Shown in pieces: positions 1 through 8,191 of a stretch of DNA of 22,674 nucleotides. The translations under genes and the position numbers were made by a program. Source of the stretch: SZUA-152 sp964401355. GTDB taxonomy: Bacteria > Pseudomonadota > Gammaproteobacteria > SZUA-152. The notes under the pieces are model-generated. The model did not search any database. It was not told where the DNA came from and saw only the letters and a program-made list of their open reading frames with translations. Position 1 is the first letter of the stretch. Each line of letters begins with the position of its first letter. The DNA is taken from the NCBI GenBank assembly GCA_964401355.1, contig CAYNYJ010000054.1, positions 1 through 22,674 of the forward strand. The letters are read 5' to 3'.

Positions 1-106
1 ACGACCGGGATTTTAAAAAGAAGCAGTATCCTTTTCAGGCGACTGGGTAGTAAGTAGTGTAGGTATTGCGCTTTTCTCCGGGGGGATTAATGATACGGGA
101 AGGACG

Positions 107-1429
107 GTGCGGAACTCATGTGCTCGGCAAAGAGAGTGGCAATTGAATGTGAAATATGAAGTCGATGGTTTTATCAAGGATGGTGAATTGAAAAGTATGG
201 AGACAATGGAAACCCAACCCCTGCTCAAGGTTTATTGGCCCCTCCTGTTGTTACCGGTAATGATAATTGTCGTGTGGAGTTGGCCAACGCTTCCCGTGAT
301 ATTGATATCCTCCCTGGTGATGAGTGGTGCCTGGATGGTCAGCTTGTTTGAGCTGCAGCGCAGCCAACGTCGATGGCGTGCTTCGATCGAGGAGAATGGC
401 ACGGATGAACGGCAGGTCGTACAGCAAAACCATGAGCGTCAAAATGCTGCGATACAACAACAGCTCGACCAGTTTAGAGATGAACTGGATCAATTGCTGG
501 ATTTGTTGGCCACCGCCATTGGCGGCTTACTGTCGAGTTTTACCGGACTCGAGGAGCAGTCGCGGAACCAGGAAGAATTGGTGCGCGGAACGTTGGATTG
601 CGTTACTCGGGACGGAAAAAGCGGTGGTATTAGTGAATTAACGAAAGAGGCGACAACAATCATTCAATTGTTTGTCGATAGCATTTTAGCGATGCGGGAT
701 AGCAGTAACGATTTAGTGTCATGTCTCAATGAGATGAGAGAACAGATTGCAACCGTGAATAAAATGTTGAGTGAGATCGATGGCATCAGTTCGCAAACCA
801 ATTTGTTGGCGCTAAATGCGGCTATCGAAGCTGCACGTGCGGGAGATGCCGGGCGTGGCTTTGCCGTGGTTGCTGATGAGGTGCGAGCGCTTTCTCAACG
901 CAGCAGTCATTTTAGTGAAAAAATTCGGGAACAATATACTCAAATGCAGGCGAGCATGCAAATTGCAGGCACTGTGGTGGGGAAAATGGCTGCGCGTGAT
1001 ATGGATATGACGTTATTGTCAAAGGATCGAATTACCGAATTGATGGATGAGGCAGAATTGATTAATAGAAAAGTGGAAACGCAGCTGCAAAGTGTCTCGC
1101 TGATTACCGAGAACATTAACCAAAATGTCTCCACTGCGGTACGCTCACTCCAGTTTGAAGATATGACGCGGCAGTTGATTGAGCACATGAGACACAGAGT
1201 GGATGCGGTGCAGGCATTGCTGGATGGAGAAGATAGTCAGTCGGAGTTTTCGCAGGATTCTAAACCACGTATTAATGCAAATTATAGTCTTCATGCGGTT
1301 ACCGGTAATGCCGTTTCCAGTGCTGCGAAAAAACCGGCTTCTGAGCCAGTTGAAGCGGTTGGAAAAAAACATAAAGAATCACCCATCAGCCAACAAGATA
1401 TGGCGAGTGGCGATATAGAATTATTTTGA
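107..1429 (+). CDS. Methyl-accepting chemotaxis-type signalling protein, membrane hairpin, no ligand domain
   Basis: Chemoreceptor-type transducer expected to control a CheA-like kinase or a partner regulator. Numbering is from the GTG at 107. Residues 38-83 hold two hydrophobic segments forming a membrane hairpin with almost no periplasmic loop, so no extracellular sensor domain is visible. A coiled-coil region follows (about 85-220). The receptor hairpin tip lies at about 222-265, with the classic ISSQTNLLALNAAIEAARAG core and then GFAVVADEVR. No HAMP domain is evident. The C-terminus is a low-complexity tail ending in GDIELF, possibly a docking peptide. The start is uncertain: GTG 107 has AGGA only 2 nt upstream, while GTG 149 and ATG 197 (giving MET-MET-Q, 410 residues) are in frame and place the membrane hairpin nearer the N-terminus. 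It lies 15 bp before a response regulator gene and probably shares its transcript. The family call is secure; the signal sensed is unknown. Confidence 0.88.
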   Translation: MRNSCARQREWQLNVKYEVDGFIKDGELKSMETMETQPLLKVYWPLLLLPVMIIVVWSWPTLPVILISSLVMSGAWMVSLFELQRSQRRWRASIEENGTDERQVVQQNHERQNAAIQQQLDQFRDELDQLLDLLATAIGGLLSSFTGLEEQSRNQEELVRGTLDCVTRDGKSGGISELTKEATTIIQLFVDSILAMRDSSNDLVSCLNEMREQIATVNKMLSEIDGISSQTNLLALNAAIEAARAGDAGRGFAVVADEVRALSQRSSHFSEKIREQYTQMQASMQIAGTVVGKMAARDMDMTLLSKDRITELMDEAELINRKVETQLQSVSLITENINQNVSTAVRSLQFEDMTRQLIEHMRHRVDAVQALLDGEDSQSEFSQDSKPRINANYSLHAVTGNAVSSAAKKPASEPVEAVGKKHKESPISQQDMASGDIELF

Positions 1430-1444
1430 TAAGGGAATATTTGA

Positions 1445-1816
1445 GTGGCAAAAATATTAATTGTGGATGATGAACCTTCGCTGAGAACCCTGCTTGTTCA
1501 TATGCTGGAAACCGATAATCATGAAGTGATTGCGGCTGAAGACGGTGAGCAGGGACTCAGTATGTACCGGAAAGAATTACCCGATTTGGTGATCACTGAT
1601 CTGGTGATGCCCCATAAGAATGGGATTGATATGATTCTGGACTTGAAAAAGGAATACCCGGAATTGCGTTTGATTGCCATTTCTGGGGGAGGTGGTATTA
1701 CCGGGGCATTTGATTATCTGCCGACCGCCAAGCTGGTTGGCGCGGACAGCATTCTTAAAAAACCGTTCGGTGTACAAGAACTTCGTGATGTCTTAATAGA
1801 CGTATTGGAAACATAA
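1445..1816 (+). CDS. Single-domain (CheY-like) response regulator
   Basis: Stand-alone receiver domain of 123 residues that would carry a phosphoryl group from a kinase to a target. The acidic pocket is D8/D9, the phospho-acceptor is D52 (ITDLVMP), the switch Ser/Thr is S80 and the conserved lysine is K106 (KKPF). A glycine run (81-84) after strand beta-4 makes the switch loop different from chemotaxis CheY. No output domain is present. The start is GTG at 1445, with AAGGGA at 1431-1436 as ribosome binding site. It sits 15 bp after the receptor gene and 38 bp before the REC-PAS kinase gene, so the three probably form one operon and the kinase downstream is the likeliest phosphodonor. Because it resembles receivers found next to hybrid kinases, I do not call it cheY. 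Confidence 0.9.
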   Translation: MAKILIVDDEPSLRTLLVHMLETDNHEVIAAEDGEQGLSMYRKELPDLVITDLVMPHKNGIDMILDLKKEYPELRLIAISGGGGITGAFDYLPTAKLVGADSILKKPFGVQELRDVLIDVLET

Positions 1817-1854
1817 ATTCAAACGGCGAATTTAGATGTTCTGTTTTTGAGTGA

Positions 1855-3471
1855 ATGATAAGTGAAGAAAAAATGCCTGTAGTCGTCCCTTCTCCTGTAG
1901 ATTCCGCAATGCCAATTTTGCGCAGTGATGATGTGGATCTCGGTCTGCGTATTCTGATCATCGATGATGATGAGTTTCTTTGTCAGGAAATAAAAATCCG
2001 TCTTGAAGATCTCGGGCACAGTGTTGCTACGGCATACAGCGGTGAACAAGGCCTTACGGTATTTGAATCATTTCATCCACAGCTGGTATTGGTGGATTGG
2101 TTCATGGACGGTATGGACGGGCTGGGAGTCTGTTGCGCTTTACGTAAAAGTTGGCTTGGCCATCTGTTGTACATCATACTTTTCACTCAGCATGATAATG
2201 AAGAATTGTTGGTGGAAGCCTTTACGGCCGGTGCTGATGATTATATTTCCAAACCCATTTCTCCTCGTGTATTACATGCCAGGATAGGTGCAGGTGAACG
2301 TCTGATTCGACTGGAAATCGAAGTGGAAAGGCAACGCCGGGAGGCGCATCGTTATCTGGATATTGTTGACGTCATGATCGTGGGCTTGGATACCCAAGGA
2401 ATAATCACCCTTGTGAATCGCAAGGGCTGTGACATTCTCGGCAATACCGAGCGGGAACTGCTGGGGCGCAACTGGTTTGAAACAGTGATATCCGAGGAAC
2501 ACCGAACTCCTTTCCAGGCGGTGTATGCCTTTGCAGTGTCAGACAATATGGCGGCACTGGGTTGTTTTGAATCTGAGCTGTTAACTCAGGGCGGAGAACG
2601 AAGACTGATGGCCTGGCGCAGCAGTGCGATTGATGATCAGGGCCAGCTTTCAGGTGTGTTATTTTCCGGCGAGGATATCACGGAACAACGTAGCGCAGAG
2701 CGGGAGCGAGAACAGCTCGCCAAACATTTGCAGCAGGCGCAAAAGATGCAGGCAGTCGGCAACTTGACCGGTGGCATTGCCCATAACTTCAATAATATTC
2801 TTGCCTCGGTGATCGGTTACACAGAGTTGGCGCAGGAGCTGACCGCTGACTCCGATGAAAAAAATCTCAATTTTTTTCTCGACAGCGTACATGAGGCCGG
2901 AATTGAGGCGCGGAGGTTGGTAGAAACGTTGCTGTCATTTAGCCGCGGTCGCGATGGTGAGGCCAAGGCACCCTTGTTGCTGCCGGTGCTGAACGATGTA
3001 AAGCGCATGCTGACACCGCTATTGACTTCATCAGTGCAACTCAGCGTGAATATGAGTCAGAAAATCCCAATGGTATTGGCTAACCCTGAAGACATCCATC
3101 AAATGGTGACCAATCTGTGCATCAATGCTCGCGATGCCATGGGTGATAGTGGAGAGATTGTTATTTCATTGCATCATCAAGCGCATTTGGTCGCTACCTG
3201 TGATTCTTGTCATGAAGCGTTTGAGGGTGAATATGTGGAGTTGAGGGTCGCCGATGACGGCGCGGGTATTTCGAGCGATGTGTTGGAATCGATGTTTGAT
3301 CCCTTTTTCAGTATCAAGGCCGTCGGCAAGGGCACCGGGCTGGGGTTATCTATGGTGCATGGCACGATGCACGGTTACCAGGGACATATTCTGGTGGATA
3401 CCAATAGCGGAGAGGGGACACGCTTTCGTTTGTTATTTCCGGTCATACCTACCGCAGCGGATATTGATTAG
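1855..3471 (+). CDS. REC-PAS sensor histidine kinase
   Basis: Soluble histidine kinase of 538 residues with no membrane segment. The N-terminal receiver (about 31-150) has D37/D38, phospho-acceptor D81 (VDWFMDG), T111 and K133 (SKP). A short coiled linker leads to a PAS domain (about 165-280). The HisKA helix carries phospho-acceptor H310 in GGIAHNFNNIL. The ATPase domain shows the N-box around N420/N424, the G1 box DDGAG (467-471) and the G2 box GKGTGLGLS (491-499). A CDSC pair (C449/C452) sits in the loop between the N and G1 boxes and could bind metal or sense redox; this is inference. A receiver at the N-terminus means the kinase is itself controlled by phosphorylation from another kinase or the upstream receptor system. 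Last gene of the operon; the next genes are convergent. Confidence 0.92.
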   Translation: MISEEKMPVVVPSPVDSAMPILRSDDVDLGLRILIIDDDEFLCQEIKIRLEDLGHSVATAYSGEQGLTVFESFHPQLVLVDWFMDGMDGLGVCCALRKSWLGHLLYIILFTQHDNEELLVEAFTAGADDYISKPISPRVLHARIGAGERLIRLEIEVERQRREAHRYLDIVDVMIVGLDTQGIITLVNRKGCDILGNTERELLGRNWFETVISEEHRTPFQAVYAFAVSDNMAALGCFESELLTQGGERRLMAWRSSAIDDQGQLSGVLFSGEDITEQRSAEREREQLAKHLQQAQKMQAVGNLTGGIAHNFNNILASVIGYTELAQELTADSDEKNLNFFLDSVHEAGIEARRLVETLLSFSRGRDGEAKAPLLLPVLNDVKRMLTPLLTSSVQLSVNMSQKIPMVLANPEDIHQMVTNLCINARDAMGDSGEIVISLHHQAHLVATCDSCHEAFEGEYVELRVADDGAGISSDVLESMFDPFFSIKAVGKGTGLGLSMVHGTMHGYQGHILVDTNSGEGTRFRLLFPVIPTAADID

Positions 3472-3523
3472 GTACCATTCGGGCTGCATCAATATTGCTG
3501 CGGCTAGCGTCTTTGCAGGGTGA

Positions 3524-4327
3524 TTATCCGGTCATATTTTTTTCGATCAGAGCGTAAGCTGAATGGTTATGAATGGATTCAAAATTTTCGGATTCCACAA
3601 TATAAGCGTTGATGCGTTTGTCGTCATTCAAGGCTACAGCGATGTCGCGCACCATGTCTTCCACGAACTTGGGATTGTCGTAGGCACGCTCGGTGACATG
3701 CTTTTCATCCGGGCGTTTCAACAGACCGTAAAGTTCGCAAGAAGCGATACCTTCAACCACGTCAATTAAATCTTCGATCCACACAAACTCCTGGGTTCTC
3801 ACTGTGACGGTGACGTGGGAACGTTGATTGTGGGCGCCGCGTTCTGAAATCTTTTTGGAACAGGGGCAGAGGCTGGTCACAGGAACCACAACTTTGAGAA
3901 TGGTTTCATGTTGGCCTTTGCTGCTGGCACCGAGAAAGGTGACGTCGTAGTCCAGCAAACTTTGTACCTGGGAAACAGGGGCGGTTTTGTTCACAAAATA
4001 CGGAAAATTCATTTCGATGTGACCGGACTCCGCCTCGAGGCGATCGGTCATCTCGGCTAACATATCCTTGAAAGATTGCACCGAAATTTCGCGTTCGTGC
4101 TGATTGAGAATCTCCACAAAACGTGACATGTGCGTGCCCTTGAAATTATGCGGCAGGTTCACATACATGTTGAAGTTGGCGATGGTGTGCTGTTCGCCGC
4201 CGGAGCGATCACGAATCCGCACAGGGTGGCGAATATCCTTGATGCCCACTTTATTGATGGCCAGTTGGCGTGTGTCGACGGAGTTCTGCACATCGGCGAT
4301 GGCATTGTTGTCAGTGCTAGTAGTCAC
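3524..4327 (-). CDS. folE2: GTP cyclohydrolase FolE2 (type IB)
   Basis: Converts GTP to 7,8-dihydroneopterin triphosphate, the first step of folate and of queuosine precursor synthesis, in the cytoplasm. The 267 residues include the family signatures: the N-terminal DIRHPVRIRD, NLPHNFKGTHMSRF (58-70), and the metal/catalytic stretch SLCPCSKKIS with C154/C156 followed by H166. The C-terminal IHNHSAYA has H253/H255. FolE2 enzymes are less strictly zinc dependent than FolE. The start is GTG at 4325-4327, preceded by AAAGGT at 4334-4340 with 6 nt spacing. It lies 71 bp downstream of queD on the same strand, and QueD uses its product directly, so the pair makes a two-step module. It is the last gene of the minus-strand block and converges on the kinase gene. 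Confidence 0.96.
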   Translation of the reverse strand: MTTSTDNNAIADVQNSVDTRQLAINKVGIKDIRHPVRIRDRSGGEQHTIANFNMYVNLPHNFKGTHMSRFVEILNQHEREISVQSFKDMLAEMTDRLEAESGHIEMNFPYFVNKTAPVSQVQSLLDYDVTFLGASSKGQHETILKVVVPVTSLCPCSKKISERGAHNQRSHVTVTVRTQEFVWIEDLIDVVEGIASCELYGLLKRPDEKHVTERAYDNPKFVEDMVRDIAVALNDDKRINAYIVESENFESIHNHSAYALIEKNMTG

Positions 4328-4398
4328 AAATTTACCTTTTTCAAAATAAGTATTGAGGGGTGAAGTTCGGCTTTCCTGGAAGTGGTTTTTTCCAGCGC

Positions 4399-4782
4399 CT
4401 AGTCGCTATCTTCAAAACGCACACAGGCCCGTTCAGTTTCCCACAGGGTAATGGCTTTGACGCGGATGTGATCATCGTTAAGCGCTGCCGACAGACCGTT
4501 AAAAATATATGCCGCAATGTTTTCCGCAGTGGGGTTAATCTGGTCAAAGGGCTCAATCTCGTTGAGATAACGATGATCCAGTTTGTCCGTTAGCTCGCGC
4601 ACCTGTTGGCGAATGGCCTTGAAATCGATGGCCATGCCGACCTTGTTGAGCTGGCTGGCTTGCACCTCGGCCTCGACCTTCCAGTTATGCCCGTGCATGC
4701 GTGAGCAGGCACCGGGGTAATCGCGCAGGGTGTGAGCAGAGGCAAAATCGCTGACAACTTTGAGTGTGTACTTCGCAGGCAT
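4399..4782 (-). CDS. queD: 6-carboxytetrahydropterin synthase QueD (6-pyruvoyltetrahydropterin synthase family)
   Basis: Converts dihydroneopterin triphosphate to 6-carboxy-5,6,7,8-tetrahydropterin, the second step to preQ0/queuosine. The 127 residues fit the family. Zinc ligands are H17 in FASAH and H30/H32 in MHGHNW. The catalytic Cys is C26, four residues before HGH as in QueD. D69/H70 (LDHRYLN) and E115 (WETE) complete the active site, and AIDF (51-54) is a conserved family element. The start at 4782 has no strong Shine-Dalgarno sequence. It is 96 bp after dxs and 71 bp before folE2. A plausible promoter overlaps the end of dxs (4861-4889), so queD-folE2 may be expressed apart from dxs. 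Other PTPS-family activities are possible, but the catalytic Cys and the folE2 neighbour favour QueD. Confidence 0.93.
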   Translation of the reverse strand: MPAKYTLKVVSDFASAHTLRDYPGACSRMHGHNWKVEAEVQASQLNKVGMAIDFKAIRQQVRELTDKLDHRYLNEIEPFDQINPTAENIAAYIFNGLSAALNDDHIRVKAITLWETERACVRFEDSD

Positions 4783-4860
4783 GATCGTTTCAGGGGTGGT
4801 GGTAAAATAAGGGTCGATTGATTAACGGAATTAAGTCGCCGGAATAAATAGCCGATTAAA

Positions 4861-4889
4861 ATAGTAAGGTATTAACCCTCACTTGGCAA
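4861..4889 (-). promoter_or_regulatory. Candidate sigma-70 promoter for queD-folE2
   Basis: On the minus strand TTGCCA (4884-4889) is separated by exactly 17 bp from TACTAT (4861-4866). This matches -35 TTGACA in five of six positions and -10 TATAAT in four of six. The -35 lies in the last codons of dxs. It would give a leader of roughly 70 nt before queD. Found by eye only; AT-rich gaps give chance matches. Confidence 0.3.
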
Positions 4890-6819
4890 CCTGGGTCGGT
4901 GTGTGGAGGTGTGGATGAGAGCGCTCCAACACGTCAGTAATGGTGTTTTTAATGCCTTCGGCATCCAGACCACATTGGCTGAGCAGTGCCGAGTGTTCGC
5001 CGTGATCCACAAAACGATCCGGCAGACCCAGGTTATGCACAGGAATAGTCACGCCATGGGCGGCAAGGCACTCGTTGATACCACTACCCGCACCACCGGC
5101 GACGGCATTTTCTTCCACCGTTACAATCAGCTCGTGCTGCTCGGCCATTTCCAGAATCAGACTTTCATCCAGCGGTTTGACGAATCGCATGTTCACGACC
5201 GTGGCACCCAGTGCCTCACCGGCGGCGATGGCCGAGGCCACTCGGCTGCCAAAGGCGAGGATGGCGACGCGTGTGCCGTTGAGGCGTAGCTCGGCCTTGC
5301 CGATGGGCAGGGTGTCAAAGTCCGCTGTGGGTTGCACGCCCGGGCCGAAGCCACGGGGATAACGTACCGCGCTGGGGCCGTTGTGCCGGTAGCCGGTACT
5401 GAGCATTTGTCGGCATTCATTTTCATCCGCCGGGGCCATCACCACCAGATTGGGCACGCAGCGCAGGTAGCTGAGATCGAAACTGCCCGCATGGGTGGGG
5501 CCATCGGCACCCACCAGTCCGGCGCGGTCGATGGCGAACATCACCGGCAGGTTTTGAATGGCGACGTCGTGAATCAGCTGGTCGTAGGCGCGTTGCAGGA
5601 AGGTGGAGTAGATCGCCACCACCGGCTTGAGACCATCGCAGGCCATGCCCGCGGCCAGCGTCACGGCGTGCTGTTCGGCAATGCCCACATCAAAATACTG
5701 CGCAGGGTATTGCTGGGAAAAGGCCACCAGTCCGGAGCCTTCGCGCATCGCGGGGGTGATGGCGATGAGTTTTTCGTCCTGCGCGGCCATCTCGCAAATC
5801 CAATCGCTAAATACCTGGGTGTAGGTGGGGCCGATTTTTTTCTTATTTGAGGGTTTGCTACCGTTGGAGAGCGACTCGCCGGTTTCAGGGTCGTAGCTAC
5901 CGACACCGTGAAAGGCGCAGGGATTTTCCTCAGCCGGGGCGAAGCCTTTACCCTTTTTGGTGACGACGTGCAGAAATTGCGGGCCTTTCAGTGAGTGCAG
6001 GTTTTGCAGGGTTTTGACCAGAGTGTCCATGTCGTGGCCGTCGATGGGGCCGATGTAGTTGAATCCCAATTCCTCAAAGAGGGTGCCGGGAATCACCATG
6101 CCCTTGGCGTGTTCTTCCACGCGTTTGGCCAGTTCCCACATGTTGGGGATCTGACTCAGTACCTTCTTTGAACCCTCTTTTGCCGTGACATAAAGCTTGC
6201 TGGAGAGGATGCGTGCCAGATAATTGGACAGCCCACCCACGTTGGGTGAAATGGACATCTCGTTGTCGTTGAGGATCACCAGCAGATTGGCATCCAGCGA
6301 GCCGGCGTGATTCAGTGCCTCGAAGGCCATGCCGGCGGTCATTGCGCCGTCACCGATGATGGCAACGACTTTGGTGTTGCTGTCGCTATCTTTGTCGTCA
6401 TTCGCCTGCTGCGCGGCAATGGCCATGCCCAGTGCGGCGCTGATGGAGGTGCTGGAATGGCCCACGCCAAAGGTGTCGTAGGGGCTTTCACTGCGCTTGG
6501 GGAAGCCGGCGAGGCCGCCCTGCTGGCGCAGATTGTGCATTTTCTCGCGGCGGCCAGTGAGAATCTTGTGTGGATAACTTTGATGGCCTACGTCCCATAC
6601 CAGTTTGTCCTGCGGGGTGTTGAACACGTAGTGCAGGGCCACGGTCAGCTCCACGGTACCCAGGCCGGAGGCGAGGTGGCCACCGGTTTTCCCCACACTG
6701 TGAATCAGAAAGGCGCGCAGCTCATCCGCCAGCGCTTCGAGCTGGTCGGCGCCCAGTTGGCGGATGTCGCTGGGGCTGTTGATGCTTTCCAATAAGGGAA
6801 AAGTGTGTAATTCGGACAT
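4879..6819 (-). CDS. dxs: 1-deoxy-D-xylulose-5-phosphate synthase
   Basis: Thiamine-diphosphate enzyme condensing pyruvate with glyceraldehyde 3-phosphate, the first step of the MEP isoprenoid pathway; cytoplasmic homodimer. The full length of 646 residues is slightly above the usual size of about 620. H49 (GGHLAS) and H79 (VGHQSYPHK) are the conserved active-site histidines. The ThDP motif runs from GDGAMTAG (156-163) to NDNE (184-187). The pyrimidine domain has DVGIAEQHAV with the catalytic Glu, then DRAGLVGADGPTHAG. An acidic insertion NDDKDSDSN (140-148) precedes the ThDP motif and may account for the extra length. The start is ATG at 6819 with a weak ribosome site. The ispA-dxs gap of 141 bp contains a REP pair. 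IspA uses the isoprenoid units this pathway makes. Confidence 0.98.
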   Translation of the reverse strand: MSELHTFPLLESINSPSDIRQLGADQLEALADELRAFLIHSVGKTGGHLASGLGTVELTVALHYVFNTPQDKLVWDVGHQSYPHKILTGRREKMHNLRQQGGLAGFPKRSESPYDTFGVGHSSTSISAALGMAIAAQQANDDKDSDSNTKVVAIIGDGAMTAGMAFEALNHAGSLDANLLVILNDNEMSISPNVGGLSNYLARILSSKLYVTAKEGSKKVLSQIPNMWELAKRVEEHAKGMVIPGTLFEELGFNYIGPIDGHDMDTLVKTLQNLHSLKGPQFLHVVTKKGKGFAPAEENPCAFHGVGSYDPETGESLSNGSKPSNKKKIGPTYTQVFSDWICEMAAQDEKLIAITPAMREGSGLVAFSQQYPAQYFDVGIAEQHAVTLAAGMACDGLKPVVAIYSTFLQRAYDQLIHDVAIQNLPVMFAIDRAGLVGADGPTHAGSFDLSYLRCVPNLVVMAPADENECRQMLSTGYRHNGPSAVRYPRGFGPGVQPTADFDTLPIGKAELRLNGTRVAILAFGSRVASAIAAGEALGATVVNMRFVKPLDESLILEMAEQHELIVTVEENAVAGGAGSGINECLAAHGVTIPVHNLGLPDRFVDHGEHSALLSQCGLDAEGIKNTITDVLERSHPHLHTPTQVAK

Positions 6820-6840
6820 GGGCTATTTTGCAATTCATAT

Positions 6841-6925
6841 GTAGGTTGGGGTGACGAAGGAACCCCAGCAGCAGAGGTTACATCAGTCAGCTATTGTTGG
6901 GGTTCCTTCGTCACCCCCAACCTAC
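6841..6925. repeat. Inverted pair of REP palindromes (BIME-like) between ispA and dxs
   Basis: The left arm, 6841-6867, begins GTAGGTTGGGGTGACGAAGG. The right arm, 6898-6925, is its reverse complement apart from one extra C and one end mismatch. About 30 bp separate them. Each arm is itself a hairpin (GTTGGGGT ... ACCCCA) with the GTAGG head on the outside. This is the same family as the repeats around the RAYT gene at 14622-15155. It lies in the leader region of dxs, so the transcript could fold into one very stable stem and affect termination, mRNA decay or translation between ispA and dxs. Confidence 0.9.
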
Positions 6926-6960
6926 ACGTTATAGATTATAAAAAAAGGGGAGCGATTATA

Positions 6961-7863
6961 TCAGCTTTGGCGGTGAATGATGTACTCGGCGATATCGCGC
7001 AAGGGCTGGGCGGTTTCACCCCAATCGGTCAAGCTATGGATGGCCTCCTGGTGCAGCTCATCGGCGCGGCGTTTGGCCTCGGCCATGCCCAGCAGTGCGG
7101 GGTATGTGGGTTTGTTACGTGCCTGATCCGAACCCTGCGGTTTGCCCAGGGTCTCGGTGTCACCTTCTACGTCAAGGATGTCGTCACGGATCTGGAAGGC
7201 CAGCCCCATGCAGTTGGCAAAATGATCGAGTTTTTCCAATTGTGCAGATGTAACGCCGGGCTGACTCAGGGCGCCCAGTTTCACGCTGGCACGGATTAAT
7301 GCGCCGGTTTTGTGAATGTGCATGTTTTCCAGTTCAGTGAGATTCATGCCGTCGTTGATGCCTAGCCCGACGGCGGCGAGGTCGATGGCCTGGCCGCCCG
7401 CCATGCCGCGTGAACCGCTGGCCAATGCCAGAGTTTCCACCATGGTCAGACGTTGGCCGGCATCGGCCACCATCGCTGGATCGTGGGCGAGGATGTAAAA
7501 GGCCAGAGATTGCAGGGCATCACCGGCGAGAATCGCGGTGGCCTCGTCAAATTGGATGTGACAGGTGGGCTTGCCACGGCGCAGTTCGTCGTTGTCCATG
7601 GCGGGCAGGTCGTCGTGAATCAGCGAATAGACGTGGATTAATTCCAACGCACAGGCCGGGCCGTCCAAGGTGCCGGGGTTGGCTCCCAGCATTTGCCCGG
7701 TGAGGTAGACCAGCAGTGGGCGCACTCGTTTGCCGCCGTTGAGACTGGTGTAGCGCATGGCTTCATGCAGACGTGAGGGATTGAGCTTGGCTGCTGGCAA
7801 CCAATGTGCCAGCGCCTGTTCGGTACGAGTTTGATACGTTTCGAGTAGCGACGTCAGCGACAC
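6961..7863 (-). CDS. ispA: Farnesyl diphosphate synthase (short-chain polyprenyl synthase)
   Basis: Makes farnesyl diphosphate by adding IPP to DMAPP and geranyl diphosphate, supplying quinone, undecaprenyl and other isoprenoids. Length 300 residues, as expected. GGKRVRPLL (43-51) binds IPP. The first aspartate motif DDLPAMD (84-90) is the DDx4D form of bacterial FPP synthases. The second is DDILD (227-231). HIHKTG (182-187) and FQIRDD (223-228) are conserved. The start is GTG at 7861-7863 with AGAAGGAAG at 7868-7876 as a well-placed ribosome site. It lies 91 bp after xseB and upstream of dxs, the common gammaproteobacterial xseB-ispA-dxs order. Confidence 0.97.
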   Translation of the reverse strand: MSLTSLLETYQTRTEQALAHWLPAAKLNPSRLHEAMRYTSLNGGKRVRPLLVYLTGQMLGANPGTLDGPACALELIHVYSLIHDDLPAMDNDELRRGKPTCHIQFDEATAILAGDALQSLAFYILAHDPAMVADAGQRLTMVETLALASGSRGMAGGQAIDLAAVGLGINDGMNLTELENMHIHKTGALIRASVKLGALSQPGVTSAQLEKLDHFANCMGLAFQIRDDILDVEGDTETLGKPQGSDQARNKPTYPALLGMAEAKRRADELHQEAIHSLTDWGETAQPLRDIAEYIIHRQS

Positions 7864-7954
7864 GGGGCTTCCTTCTGGTACGGGATCTCTATTTTGTTGG
7901 TGGCATGTTTGATCAATAAGGGTGACACATATAACCGCTGGGACACCGTCAGGT

Positions 7955-8191
7955 TTACTCGGGGTCTGTGGAAAAATCCACCGGCTTGCCGTCTTTTTTG
8001 AGCAGAATCTCTACCTTTTGCTCGGCTTCGGCAAGTGCTGTTTGACAACCACGGGTCAGCTCGATACCGCGCTCAAAGTCCTTTAAGGATTCTTCCAAGC
8101 TGGTTTCGCCGGTTTCCATGCGCTCGACCAGGGTCTCGAGTTCTTCGAGGGCTGCTTCAAAATTGACTGTTTTGGGCTGTTTTTTTGCCAT
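7955..8191 (-). CDS. xseB: Exodeoxyribonuclease VII small subunit
   Basis: Small helical subunit that binds XseA to form exonuclease VII, which degrades single-stranded DNA from both ends. The 78 residues match the usual size. The conserved segments are FEAALEELETLVERMETGE (11-29) and SLEESLKDFERGIELTRGC (31-49), forming two antiparallel helices, then the LAEAEQKVEIL tail (54-64). The start is ATG at 8191 with AAGG about 8 nt upstream. It is the first gene of the xseB-ispA-dxs block. XseA is not in this window, which is normal because xseA is usually elsewhere. Confidence 0.96.
   Translation of the reverse strand: MAKKQPKTVNFEAALEELETLVERMETGETSLEESLKDFERGIELTRGCQTALAEAEQKVEILLKKDGKPVDFSTDPE

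Noticed and set aside
1..50. Possible C-terminal end of an upstream gene (frame 3 reads DRDFKKKQYPFQATG and stops at 48-50)
   Set aside because: Only 15 codons and no family signal; another frame is also open to 57, so coding cannot be shown.
66..98. Possible promoter TTGCGC-N17-AATGAT before the receptor gene
   Set aside because: Too poor a match to both hexamers; it would favour one of the later start codons but is not strong enough to list.
5332..5850. 172-codon antisense frame over dxs (also 6307-6795)
   Set aside because: Both are opposite conserved Dxs motifs and have no independent features.
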